From: Hydractinia symbiolongicarpus
Taxonomy: Eukaryota > Cnidaria > Hydrozoa > Anthoathecata > Hydractiniidae
DNA length: 64,000 bases
Direction: 5' to 3'
Assembly: GCF_029227915.1 (NCBI RefSeq)
Contig: NC_079880.1
Span: 22,444,501 to 22,508,500 of the forward strand
Positions 51,670 to 63,111 of this stretch are shown piece by piece. Made by a program: the position numbers and the translations under genes. Position 1 is the stretch's first letter. Every line of letters begins with the position of its first letter. Under the pieces are notes generated by a model. The model was not told the origin of the DNA. It saw only the letters and a list, made by a program, of their open reading frames with translations, and made no database searches.

Positions 51670-52010
51670 CCTGTTTATTATACATTTTTTAAATTCAATA
51701 GGCGTTCTGGCATGCTCGTGTTTGAGTATGGGACTCTCCCCTACTCAATTGTGAATGCTCGAGATTTTTGTTGATGTCAGCATTATTCCTGTTAGTTGCT
51801 ATTGCGCATACTCGAGAATGTTGGTATTTCCGGGATTGTGGGATTATGGGATTCGGGGTGATTTCGGGGAATTCCCTTGATACTTATTTGAGGGATGATA
51901 TCGTGACGTCACGAAAATTTCTGGCACATTTTCGGAAAATGCGTGATGCGTTCAAGCACATTTTCGCGTTTTTAGGCAAAAGTGTGCTTGAACGCACCAT
52001 TTATATCTCT
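51670..52010. other. Right end region of the virus-like element
   Basis: Non-coding. Contains a hairpin with perfect 13-bp arms (GCGTTCAAGCACA at 51948-51960, inverted copy at 51983-51995) and a GTGACGTCAC palindrome at 51903. The element's right terminus should be here, but I could not match it to the left side. Confidence 0.4.
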
Positions 52011-52345
52011 CTGAAAGCATCTTGGGATGCAGTTAGAATTAGGTACAACGTACCATTAGAAAGAATTTCGACAACATGTATATGCGGCAGCCATTTGGAT
52101 CTCCAGCATGCACTCTTGCGTGCAAAAGGTGGAATAATCATCTCAAGAGATCATGAGTTAGGAAATCTTACTACTGAAATACTTGGAGAGATATGTATGC
52201 ACGTTGTTATTAAACCAACGCTCAGATAATTTATAGGTGAAGAATTCTCACGCGTTTCAACTAACATATCCAATAAAGCAAGAGTTGATATGTCAACAAG
52301 AGAATTCTGGACCAGAGAGGACAAACGGTTTTTTGTGACGTTAGG
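52011..52345 (+). pseudogene. Retroelement ORF 3' fragment
   Basis: Reading ASWDAVRIRYNVPLERISTT, then a CxCG-x-HAL cluster, GGIIISRDHELGNLTTEILG, and, after a TAA at about 52230, SNKARVDMSTREFW and KRFFVT in the same frame. This order is known to me from the C-terminal region of reverse-transcriptase polyproteins of invertebrate retroelements, with a zinc-knuckle-like CxC...H...C cluster (here the last Cys is replaced). Only the tail is present. It directly abuts the virus-like element. Confidence 0.55.
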
Positions 52346-53403
52346 GTTTTTAACCTAATCTCCAAATGTAATTTAAATCAGGGTTGAACATGGGTTCGTC
52401 ACACCCCTCTTGTTTTTACGTGATTTGGTGAAATAAGTCTAGAATATAATCGTTTCTTTTTCCAAGCGACCGAACATCTAGCTGCAAAAAGAAAGGTGAC
52501 CAAAAACATCTCCTCCAGTTTATGGATTAAGACGAAATTAAATTTTTCTTTACTAAGGAGCTGCTGCCTACTCTGTCTTCGAAGCACCACAAGAGCAGCG
52601 ACGAATGTCATAATGAGTGACATTGATCTCCAGAGTGTTTTGTCAGCGTGTAAACATCAATTAATTAATCAGTTCTCTCTCTAAAATATATAATATGTTG
52701 TTATTTTGAGTGATCAGGGTCTCTGAATATACAACCTTTGTAAAAAACGGCGGCCTTTCGCCCAGCAAGAAGCGGACCGAATATGTTATTGCGTTATTGC
52801 CATTAGGCGCCGGGACGTTAAATATACTTTGGCCCCCCAATTAACCACAACCAGAGGAAACCGTGTTAAAAGTGTTTTGTAGGATGAAAAGAAGGTGAAG
52901 GGTGAATGTGCGGAAGGAACAACTGGCTTTCACTGTTCACTCATTTTCAGGATGAAAATAAAATTGAAAGTGAAACAAGTAGTGGATTCTGCCTGCAGCA
53001 AGGTATTTCAAGCCTGGGCATTTTTGAATAAATAAATTTCTTATCTAAGCTTCAACTGCTAGCTAGATAACCTGGCTAGCTAGCTAAATTTATTTTAGTT
53101 TGAGCTTTCATTTTAGGTAACTAGCTAGCTAGATGACTATAGCTAGCTAGCTACTACACGGCATTCATTTTTCTTTTCTTTTCTCTGTTTCTAATTTTGT
53201 ATTATGTGGTTTTATAGTTGGCTAGCTAGCTAGTTAGCCAAGATTCTATGTATTATACAGATTAAACTTTTAATATGTAATAACCCAGCACAACATTTGC
53301 TAGGATGGGGAGATAATTAGTGTAAGCATAGCTAGGTTTCGTATACTCAAATCAGTTTTATCCATTGCTGTCTAGTTGATTTTAAATTTTTCTGTAGCTC
53401 AAA
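52346..53403. other. Intergenic, host-like AT-rich sequence
   Basis: No gene recognised. Clusters of TAGC tetranucleotides (GCTAGCTAGCTAG) lie at 53055-53240. A GC-rich patch at about 52745-52850 (GGCGGCCTTTCGCC, AGGCGCCGGGACG) is of unknown nature. Confidence 0.4.
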
Positions 53404-53967
53404 TGGGACCTTTAACATATATTCCAACCCTCCAGTTTTGAGCAAAGTCTTCCGATTTTAAACATACCTTTTCGTACTCCCGTTCGAAAGATCAGGAATC
53501 TTTCAAACAGGAGTACGGGAAGGTATGTTCATTCAGCCAGACCGAGAAACTCTCTCACAATTCCGTTACGATTTTGTCTTTGTTGGCGTGGGTAAGTGGT
53601 GTATATACATGATAAAGTTGTATAAAAACATACATTTACGTTAGGTAAGTTAACCCAGCGAAAATTTAAATTCTTAAAATAATCTACAATCATATTCATT
53701 CTTTTTTAACACAATGATGTCTGGTGAAAAACAGCTCTAAACCTTGTACTGCCGTAGGTTTTACTGAAATTGCGTTGAAATGGTGGTCAGTTATCTTACC
53801 TTGAAGATTCTCGAAAATGCTTTTCCAAGCATCTAGAGGCTCAAAATCTTGAATTTTCCCCCTAAGCACCAAACATGGCAGCGCCTCCTAAAAATCTAAA
53901 TTAAGTTCACTCAATCTCCGAATTTAGAGGATTCCAGGGTTGGAAGGTATGCTTTAAAGACCCCTTT
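53404..53967. mobile_element. Possible ~560-bp MITE with internal hairpin
   Basis: The ends are loosely inverted: GGGACCTTTAACATA..TTCCAACCCT at 53405-53432 against AGGGTTGGAAGGTATGCTTTAAAGACCCC at the right (described as the complement of 53937-53967). Inside the left part is a 69-bp hairpin (53461-53529). There is no coding frame and no clear target duplication. Confidence 0.4.
53461..53529. repeat. 69-bp hairpin with 31-nt arms
   Basis: AACATACCTTTTCGTACTCC and onward pairs with the right arm ending GGAGTACGGGAAGGTATGTT; about 27 of 31 positions pair around a short loop. Confidence 0.8.
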
Positions 53968-54194
53968 CTAAAATTCACCCTTTTGATCCTCTCTCCCTCT
54001 CCTGGAAGCAATTGGAAAATTTTACTTAAGATAAATCATTCATCAGTCATTTTAATTATATTTGCCCAACAGACTGCTTATTCTGTCCAAAGTATTCTAG
54101 CCTTTCACTTAACATAGGACATGATTTAGCATAATTTACAGATGCGCATGACCTGGTTTTTATCAATACACTTTTTAAAAAACCTCTGGTTATG

Positions 54195-54220
<26 letters not shown>
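53968..54220. other. AT-rich spacer and (TA)n
   Basis: Ends in a (TA)n run of about 32 nt (54195-54226) that served as the target of the LINE insertion that follows. Nothing else is seen. Confidence 0.5.
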
Positions 54221-54227
<7 letters not shown>

Positions 54228-54231
54228 GGGC

Positions 54232-54480
54232 ACTTGGAAAGAATGGAGGAGGATAATTGGGTAAGAAAGTGTAGAGACTTGATAGTTCCTGGGGCAAAGC
54301 CCAGAGGCAGACCGAGAAAGACTTGGCAGGAGGTTATAAGGACAGACTTGATAGAGAGGAAGTTGAGTTTCGATCTAACACAGTCTAGATCAGATTGGAA
54401 GAGGGTCGTTAATATACCCCGTCCAACCCATGCTAGCATGGAAAACGGACGTTAAGCCGAGAATGATGATGATGATGATG
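54232..54480 (+). mobile_element. 5'-truncated LINE 3' end with 11-bp target duplication
   Basis: ATATACCGGGC occurs exactly at 54221-54231 and 54481-54491. Between them a plus-strand frame reads HLERMEEDNWVRKCRDLIVP, GRPRKTWQEVIRTDL, and RSDWKRVVN, the common C-terminal end of invertebrate non-LTR reverse transcriptases. It is followed by a short UTR and a (GAT)n tail instead of poly(A). This is a classical target-primed insertion with heavy 5' truncation. The frame has no stop inside, so the insertion may be young. Confidence 0.88.
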
Positions 54481-54491
54481 ATATACCGGGC

Positions 54492-56579
54492 TATTTTTGT
54501 CCTTTTATGAAAAAGCTCATATACAGCTAAGAGTCTGTAAAATTCTGCAAATTAGAAATTGTCCTTGAATGTCAATCCCAAGTTTAATTGCCATATTTAA
54601 AAAGTAAATTCTCCGGCAAGGTCGAGGGCTTATTTTATTTGTGTATGCGTGTACTTATTCTCATGGAGTTTCCAAAAAATTGTGTTGCATGCTCCTTTGA
54701 GCAACGCGCTTTGGATTAATAACTGCACAAATCTGGGGTGGCTCTGTAATTAATATTTAAATCTTTCCACGTGTGTTTTTGGATATGTCTCAGACAAGCA
54801 GACTCCCTCTGCTTAAATAGAGAAGAAGAGGTATTCAAGTTAAGCGCGACTTTGCCAGTAACAAAGTCAAAATCTAACTGTACACAACCTGTGACTAGAC
54901 TGCATCATTGTACCAAGTTAAACTATGCTAGTCGATAGGCCCATGAAAAAAACCCTTAAGCAAAAGGATGATGAAAAAGTTAGGTTATAGAAGTTTTGAT
55001 GACATATATATTGCATATTCAAAAACAATTTTTTAGAAAAAAATTCCACAGTTACTTCCATCGTTATAGAGCTAAAAACTCAAGCACTTGGTCAAAATAA
55101 TGTATATGATCATGTGCTTTTGACGAACTTGTAAGTGAAAAAATTTGCTGACGTCAGCAATTACGTTCCAATGTACCAATAATTTTTTTTAGAAATTTAA
55201 ATCAAGGTTACTTTCATTGTACGGAGCTCAAAATACTGATCAAGAAAATGTATAGGATCAGTTCTGTGACAAACAATTGAAGAGATAAAGGATTAAAGGC
55301 TTGTTGATCATCTGTTCTGAAACGGTTGCATTGACCCAGCTTTGAGAAATTGGCCTAAATAGGTCTCAGGTGGTCCCTAGTTACCCATGCAGGAGATGAC
55401 ATACCTGTTTCCAAGTTATTAAACCCTTAATGTAAAAATACAATGCAATGGCTTCACTAATGATAATTTAGTTATTGACATCAGTTATCAGCAGCAACAA
55501 ATAGATAATGGAACAAAAAATATTCTGGTTGCAAAACTCACAGACAAATAGACAAACAGAAGTTTCGTATTATTATATAGATATATTTTTCTGACAGCCT
55601 GAAGATCTAAGAGTTCATTTACTACATTTACTACTTAATTTGGGTAATGAAAGCTATTTGATGGTGTTTATTATTTGTAGCTATAAAATAATACCTTGTC
55701 GAACTACAAATAAAATAATAATTAAATTAAAATCAACAGAAATATACATGGTACATGTTTTTCACGGTTATAAATATTTTATTTGGTTCTGGTAGGGAAT
55801 TTTTTTAAGTATATGTGCTAAGCATATTACCTAGCCTTGTTATTCATGATTGATGTGTAACATTTTTTTCTATTTCCTTATACACAATAATTTATTTAAC
55901 ACCACTGTCCGAACTTGGCCTTGTGTAATTATGCCTTTCGTTTTTTTGTCATATTTTCCTAAAGGTAAAAAAAGTACATTTTTATCTTAGCAAACCTTGG
56001 GTCAGTTTGTTTTAAATTGGTTTTTGTGCTTGATGTGCCCTTCCTGCTCTTTTTACCTAGAGGGGGTATATTAAAATTAAAATGGGTGCAACTGAGGAGA
56101 TTGGCTTTACATTAGAAAGGAGATCCTTTGGCTATAGGCTATTGTGGAAATACCAATTTCCCTTTAAGTAGATGTAATGTTATTGATTGTACCGTGTTTC
56201 TCTGGTGCATAAAAGTTATTAATTAGTTTATAAAAGTTGTATCTAAATTTAGATAATCTAGAGATTATTTTTGACTAACTTAAATTTGACATTCTTATTA
56301 AGTATGAATTTTAGTGAAATCTCAATAAAAAAGCGGGTTTGCTTAAAAAGAGGATGCAATTGCCTAAAGAGAGGGAAACAAGGTGAATCCTAAAATGAGG
56401 AAAAGGAAAAAGAAACTGGTTTGATTTTATTAAATTGGATTATAATGTTTTTAATTAACATTGATAAGAGTTGGCTTTTTGTTTTGTTTATTTACAGACA
56501 GATAGTTTTTTTTATGAAACATTTAAAGCTTTCTAGTCTTATTTTAGTTCTTAGTAATATCAGCAGTTAGAGGATTAGA
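54492..56579. other. Intergenic region upstream of the zinc-finger gene
   Basis: AT-rich, no recognisable gene or strong repeat. The right end should include the promoter of the zinc-finger gene. I see no TATA box that fits. Confidence 0.4.
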
Positions 56580-59500
56580 ATGAGCCTGATTGTGAGTACG
56601 TTCGTTTTTACTTATGTCATTTTCAAGTCGTCTCCACATTGATATTGATGTTGATATGTACAGCAGTGTTTTATTTCTCTCTTTTAGGATGATATTTGTT
56701 TCTACAAAATTGAATGGCTTCCAACTTGGGTTCCAAGCACTGAGTTAAAAGATGTTCAACATCTGGTGGATAGTTTTTGGGCCAAAAAGGTAGGGTGATC
56801 ATAAATAGATAATTAATAGATTCATATCAGGGTGTCGAATCTCTCAGGAATTTTTGTAGAGTCCAAAAATGTGAAGAATTTCTAAATATTGTCAAGTTGT
56901 CAGTAAAAAATGAGGAATATTTTTTTTTATATGTGAGGGAAATGTCAGGGAGTTGAATGGTCAATGAGAACTCTTTGCTGCATATTTGCAAGGATTGAAT
57001 TTCAGAATTGTTCTTAAAATTTTTATTAATATTTGCAATGTAATCTATACATTTACATATATTAGGGGCATAACTTATGGCTTAAGCAGGGAAATGTCAG
57101 CAATTTTAGTCAAAAAAATATATTTAAAAATTCAACAAAGGTGTTGATGTGAAACTGACACCATGAAGTTCTATTATCCGTGTTTTTTCGTTTTTATCAT
57201 GTCTGGTGATCTATATCTGCCAAAAAAGGCTTGTTTAAAAAAAACAAAAAAATTGTTAGGATCAATTGTCATTCAAAACATATCTTTTATTTATTATCTA
57301 TCATCTATTATTTATTATAGACTTTTATTGTTTCTCATATTTCTCCGAAAAATAAAGCAGACGTTTTAAACATGAGACCCCCCAGGTTATCATAAAAACT
57401 AAACAAAATATAAGGCTTCCTAGTTAAAAAAAACCAATTTAATATTCCTAATCTGAGTATATAATTCTTCAGACCTCTAGTCATACCACCTACAGAAAAT
57501 AATGAATAGTGAATTAATCCTTCCGTTTTGTAATCCACAGTGGTAATGCTGGGATGGCTATATGTTTTTTATAACAACCTAGTTAATGTTAAGGTTGAGA
57601 TCATGCCATAATTTAGTCAGATTTTAAGGACTTATTTAGCCTGAATTTTTCTAAACCTAGAACAGAGTGACCACTCCTCCTTAAATTCCTTAAATAACCT
57701 TAGAAAAAGAAAATCTTCTTAAAAGTACTTAAATATACTTAAAAAAATTGAAATTTTAGCTATCCTCCTTAATTTCTCCTTATTTCTTAATTTTTCTGAT
57801 CGTAACATTTTTGGAAAAGTGTTTATGGGTTGTTCATCACCAGTGAAATTAGACATTCCTCTGTTACCTGAAATCCTATATTTTCTATCTTTCAGGGCTT
57901 AATTTATATGTATATTTGTATAGTATGTATAACTTTCTTATCATAGAACATAATATGTAACATTAAAGATGGAGAACTTAAATTGGTTTTTTCCTTAATT
58001 ATCCTTATTTTTTTGCAGCAAAATATCCTTTAAAAATGTTAATTTGTCTCCTTAATTCTCCTTAATATCCTTACTTTTGTTCTCATTTTATTAGTGTACA
58101 CCCTGTAGAAACGACTCTAGAATACTACTATATAGTTATATACTATAAAGAATACTATACTATATGAAATACTACTATATATACTCTAGAATTACTCAAT
58201 TATATATTTTTAAAAAGTTTTTTCTCTTTGCTAATTTTTTACAATAAGGTCATTTTAACCCCGAAATTATATAAATATATAAAAACATGTATCTTTGTGG
58301 TAGAAAAGCATATTTTTTTTCATTTATCTAAGAATATACTTCGATATATATTTAGTATTAAATAATATAACTTAAAATAATATAAAATTATAAAAAAGTG
58401 TATTTTAAAGTTAGGATGCTTGTTATTTTTAAAGCTTTAGTTGGCAGCTACCATTCAGTGTTTACTTTTTCTTTCAGAATGAAGAAAAAGAGAGTAGCAA
58501 GTCTGATGAAGGTAAAATTTAGGACCAGTTATATTTATACGCAAAAAATAACTTGGTTAAGTGTGCCTACTGCCCAGGGATCAGCAAAACATTCAACCCT
58601 CAATCTTTGGACTCGCGAATATTGACGGAGGATAGAGGGGATTAGCAATTTAAAAATAAAGTTGACGTCATTTGTGAACATTCTCTGAGTCGTTCGTTGT
58701 TTAAATGTTGTCCGTTTTCTAATGAAATCAACATGCATCAAGAGTTTGGGCTAACCTTAAGAAGTTTGTAAGTAAAAAGCATGTCATTTGTGTTTTTTAA
58801 GCATGACTTATAAAGTTTCCACCGATTTTAGATAAAATGTTTGCTGCATGTTTTTTCTGCGAGCAAGAAGTATCCGCTGACAACCTCTGCCATCATGAAA
58901 AAGAACATGTGGGGAAGAGCACTTTTGATGATATTGCAGAATCACTAACAACTACAAGTGGGTGTCTGGCAGAAGGGATTCTGATGTTTTCTAGTAAGAA
59001 CAACAAGAATGATTTATCGACCGATAAAATACAGACCCATTGCAGTCCTTGTGATAAAAACACTTGTCCCAATGTAAGTGTGGACGATGTACCCAATTCT
59101 CCTTTTTCAATTCCGAGTAGTAGTGACGAGTTACCCGATTTTCTGTGCCCGAAATGCAACAAATGTTTTAGAAGCTTCAACGAGTTTCGTCAACACTATC
59201 AGTGGCATCGAACAGCCGCAACAGATGCAAGATTCTTCGAGTGTGGAACTTGTCAACGCAAGTTTGTGTCAAAGGATCTTTTTGACAAACACAATCAACT
59301 GCACGTCGCTTCCAACCGACGGCAAAAGTCGTACGGCAAGAAAATAACTTCAACTAAGAAGCGACGGCCCTTGCTTTCAAAAGGTCCAGGCCCGGTTCCA
59401 CCGCCTAGTATAGCCGTGTCGGAAGTTATTGATACTTTACGTAATAATGAGTCAGATATTGAAAGTCTTCTCCCAGTGAAAAAGCGAGGACGAAAAAAGA

Positions 59501-61503
59501 AGGAACAATCGGGGGAGAAGAAGAAGAGGGGGCGTCCGGATGACGATTTTACGCCGGATGTTTTGCGGTCGGCGCGACAATATATAAAGTCTGTTAGTAA
59601 ACGTCGAAAAGAAATCAAAATGATGCGTTTGTCAGCCGAAACCAATAAAACGTCGACGGTCGGCATACTTGACGGCATTGGTGTCGACGTTGCACTAAAG
59701 AAATCTGAAGACGCCTTACCAATTATGTCGTGTATAAACGGACGGCAAGCGTACGCGTGTAAAGTTTGTGGAAAAGTTTTCTTTAACAAGTTTCATCACC
59801 GTGAACACTATAACGTTCACAGTGGCGAAATGCCCTACGAATGCGAGTTTTGTGGAAAGCGATTCGCGCAACGCTCCGGTTGGAATCGTCATATCAAATT
59901 ACATCATAAATATGAAGTATTTTCAGGACCCATACCCCGAAAATTTGAGATGACCGCTGCTAAACCTGCTGATTTACCTGGCTCGAATACTTTAGAATCT
60001 GCTATTAATAACATAGTGTTTCACAGAAACGAAACAACTCCTGTGCCGACAACGTCATCACATTTCCTTCAACAAACTGACACGTCCACCCCATCCACTG
60101 CATTGAGCATTACAACCTATGTGCAAGGCGCTGTTAGGACGTCGAATGTACCAACACATACTACAACGGCGATCTATAATGCTGATGCACTTAGTGATGA
60201 GGGTAAACAAAAGCAGTTGATATTTCAGTGCAAAAAAGTACGCACGCCGAGTAAAGGACTTATTTTCATGATCAGGTACGCATACAGCATGAAACAAAAT
60301 TATTATAACTCTGATTTTGTGTATGTTTTGGATTCCTCAGGTCACGTGTCGTCACGCATTAACGCCAGTGAATATCCTGTGGGAGAGTGGTTAGACTTTC
60401 CTTTAGACGAAACGGCCAACGACGTTTTATTGGAACGGATACGAGATTTTGATGCGTTTAACAACTGCCGTAAAAGACTGAAGGGAACATTTTGTGCAGA
60501 TTCACAGGAAGTTCAAGAATCTTCAACTCATCTCCAATCTCCTTCCAAAGCCTCTGATGTGGCTAATCTTCCATTTACGTCATCTCTAACAGAACCAACC
60601 ACAGCGACAGTTCAACCCGTTATTGCATCCAAACAAAAAGAAACGCCCGCGGTGGAGGCTCAGCCAGTTATGGCGTTTCAAACAGAAACCCCTGTGGTGG
60701 TGATGGCCCAACCAGTCATTGTTCAGGATTTGCAAAATGGAAACCCTACCATACACAAAGTAACCCACGGTAGATCGTTTCGCTCTGGACGCGACAAAAG
60801 GTTCCAGTGTACAGTATGCGGTCGAAAATTCTTGGCGCAAGCGCATTTGAACGATCATATGTTGATACATACAGGCGAATTACCATTCAAGTGTATGTTT
60901 TGCGCGCGACCGTTTCGACATAAATCTGCTCTGAACTGTCATCACAAAAGACATGTGGAGAAGGGAATTTATAATCGACCAATCAGTGGCGCGAAACGCG
61001 CTTCGAAAAAAGCTTCCTGGCTAACAGAGCACACTGAAGAGACGCAAAGTGAGAAAGTAGGATTGTCTAATAAATTAACAGCGAAACCAAAACGAAAAGG
61101 TCGGAAGCCGAAGCAATTACGAAAAACAAGCGAAAATGCATTTTCTATAAACGACAGTTATCCTGTTCGTATAAAAGCAGAGGAAGGGATTGATATCAGT
61201 GAAAACGCAACCACGCCCGACCTGTCACAGGGAGCGGATTCGTACGGTTTCGAATGTAATTTTTGCAGTCTGAGATTTCCAATGAGAACTGCCTATTTGA
61301 AGCATGTCAATGCTGTACACAAAGCATCAAGACTTTCAGCAACTTCACTGCTCTTGAATGGAGAGAATGATTCTTTTTCTCAGAGGGTAATCGACAATAG
61401 CTTAGCCGATCTGGATGTAAGGATGGACGACTTAGGTAATAATGGAATGGATTACTTGTTTCCTGATATTAAAATAAAAGAAGAAGTTATAGAAGATTTT
61501 TAG
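56580..61503 (+). CDS. C2H2 zinc-finger / AT-hook nuclear protein
   Basis: Predicted exons: 56580-56591, 56688-56789, 58478-58511, 58832-61503; GT-AG, 2820 nt, 939 aa in frame. The first 12-nt coding exon is the least certain; the last exon alone encodes 888 aa from an internal Met. The N-terminus (YKIEWLPTWVPSTELKDVQH, VDSFWAKK) looks like the second half of a chromodomain. Then a degenerate finger (CFFCEQ...HHEKEH) and seven C2H2 fingers at about residues 153-176, 185-208, 357-380, 385-408, 707-730, 735-758 and 856-880. Basic RGR/KGRKPK segments at about 266, 281 and 803 resemble AT-hooks. A finger-free domain at about 515-605 (KGLIFMIRYAYSMKQNYYNS, EWLDFPLDE) may be a folded protein-binding part. 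Likely a DNA-binding transcription regulator. AATAAA at 62606-62611 may end the 3' UTR. No orthologue is named. Confidence 0.85.
56826..57150. mobile_element. hAT-like MITE fragment, copy 2
   Basis: In intron 2 of the zinc-finger gene. Starts TCAGGGTGTCGAATCTCTCA; shares ordered blocks with 38180-38395 (AAGGATTGAAT, CAGGGAAATGTCAG, TTTTAGTCAAAAA). The CAGGGTG start is usual for hAT ends. The right end is not defined. Confidence 0.4.
57663..58108. mobile_element. Possible hAT-like MITE rich in CTCCTTAAT motifs
   Basis: Ends CAGAGTGACCACT and (inverted) CAGGGTGTACACT match at 10 of 13 positions. The interior has many CTCCTTAAT / TCCTTA motifs. It lies in intron 2 of the zinc-finger gene. No coding frame. 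Target duplication not found. Confidence 0.4.
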
Positions 61504-63111
61504 ATAAAAAAAACTTTTCTTGTGGTGTACACGTTTTAGTGTTTGCATCTACACCTCTATATTTCTCTGGAACGGCCTTGACCGTTGCTTATTTTGTGCT
61601 TGTTGACTATTTGCACCTGAAAAGATATAACTTAAGTGTATTGCTTGCTTTTCCACAAGGCGAATTGTAAATAGCGTGCGTTTTTGATTTCCACGAGTGA
61701 GAAAAACATGTGCGAAATTGAGACAGTTATCTTGAATTCTTTCCAGTATGAGTTTTTTTTAAAAATTAAAAACTAATAACTGCGTTCTGATAGGTTAAAA
61801 GTTTACGGCGAAATTAATAGGCACTAAACATTAGGATTTGTTTCGGCTTTTTAGCGGGGCGAATCTTTCGAAGCAAAGTCAAAAAAAAACAATACTGCGC
61901 ATGCTCTGATAAACTTCGCCGTCCGATTCGCTTCGTGGAAATCCGTCTTCAGTCTAGTGCGAACATGCAAAACTTAAATAACTTCTAGACCTTTTTGGTT
62001 TCTGTTTTTCTTTTTTTAGCCTCTTTTTATTAACTTAATCCAGGCTGGAAGTTGCTTACAAGTTGCTTCGCTTTTTTTTGAAGGATTTCAGCCTCGTGTT
62101 GCATATGAAATGTTGCTTATAAAAAAGCGTATAGTGTAAGATATATATTTTAAATTTTTAATGCTTCCAAAAATTCTTACTGTGTGTATATTCGTAATTA
62201 GCAAAGTGGATTTCTATTTTCACAAGTGACTACGAATACTGCAAAACTACTTCAGTTGTAGCATTTAGGAATTCCCTTCTTCAAAAAAGTCTTGAGTCTT
62301 ATTGTTTGTTTAAGTTGTACTCTGAAGGTTAGGCGTGGTTGTTCTCCACCGGCAATCCATACCAATGCGTCCCCCTTGCATATACACTCTCTTCCATGGT
62401 TGATTTTTTAAATTAAGCAAGGGCTATGCCCACAGTAACCCACACGAAGAAGTGCGTTTGTGGAATTATAAATTTTTGAAGTGTTTTTATGCGATTATTC
62501 TCAAGCGAAGAGTTAGCGAGACAAGTTTTGTGTTGCCTCAATTAATCGTGAGTTGTTTTGCTATTCAAGGGGTTAGATGTTTTTAGAATAATACAATTTG
62601 TTTCGAATAAAGTATGTAAATACAATCTGATCTGTGTACAAGTGTGTTAAATTATAAATTTTGTTTTGTAAGATATATTTTGTATAATATATATGACATA
62701 ATGTTTAGGGTAGTTGGTCCGCAATTCGTAGTAGTTTTAAGTACGTACGTTTCGTAGGATTTATTGTCGCTACGGATTTTATTCGCGCATATTAAATTTT
62801 GCGGCATTCGCGCAAAAATCTGATAAATGCGAAATTTAACGCTCCAGGAAAATTTAAATTTTCAGGTAATTTTTTTAAAAAAAATATTTTTACACATACT
62901 TGAAGTAGGTTTACTCACTCAAATTCATTACACGCGAAATTTACTCCTTAAGTCGCAAAAAAGGTATATTTCAACAAATACGAATTTCACATTCTTGATA
63001 ATTATCCAAATACCCTGGTCAGATATATCACTCAAGAAAAGCATAACATTTTTCACAAAATTTTTTATCGAAATAAATTATCGAAATTTCTGTGAACGGT
63101 CAGTCAAGCTT
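61504..63111. other. 3' flank of the zinc-finger gene
   Basis: Probably a long 3' UTR to the AATAAA at 62606-62611, then AT-rich spacer. A 104-codon plus frame at 62827-63141 has no domain and runs into the dispersed repeat; judged chance. Confidence 0.45.
62606..62611 (+). terminator. Candidate poly(A) signal of the zinc-finger gene
   Basis: AATAAA about 1.1 kb after the stop codon, followed by T/GT-rich sequence (TGTGTACAAGTGTGTTAAAT about 25-45 nt on). Plausible but not proven. Confidence 0.4.

Larger units (their letters stand above)
39480..52010. mobile_element. Degenerate Polinton/Maverick-family virus-like element
   Basis: About 12.5 kb with roughly a dozen closely packed, mostly intronless genes on both strands and clearly higher GC than the host sequence around it. 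Hallmarks: protein-primed type B DNA polymerase, retroviral-type integrase, major capsid protein of the double-jelly-roll kind, and several small virion-type membrane proteins. No packaging ATPase or adenain-like protease is visible; they may have been lost in the deletion that truncates the integrase. Nearly every gene has in-frame stops or frameshifts, so the copy cannot be functional. Boundaries are approximate: no terminal inverted repeats or 6-bp target duplication were found by eye, and a retroelement fragment abuts the right side. Confidence 0.85.

Noticed and set aside
58893-60870. Several minus-strand frames of 79-164 codons
   Set aside because: They lie opposite the zinc-finger exon and mirror its codon structure.
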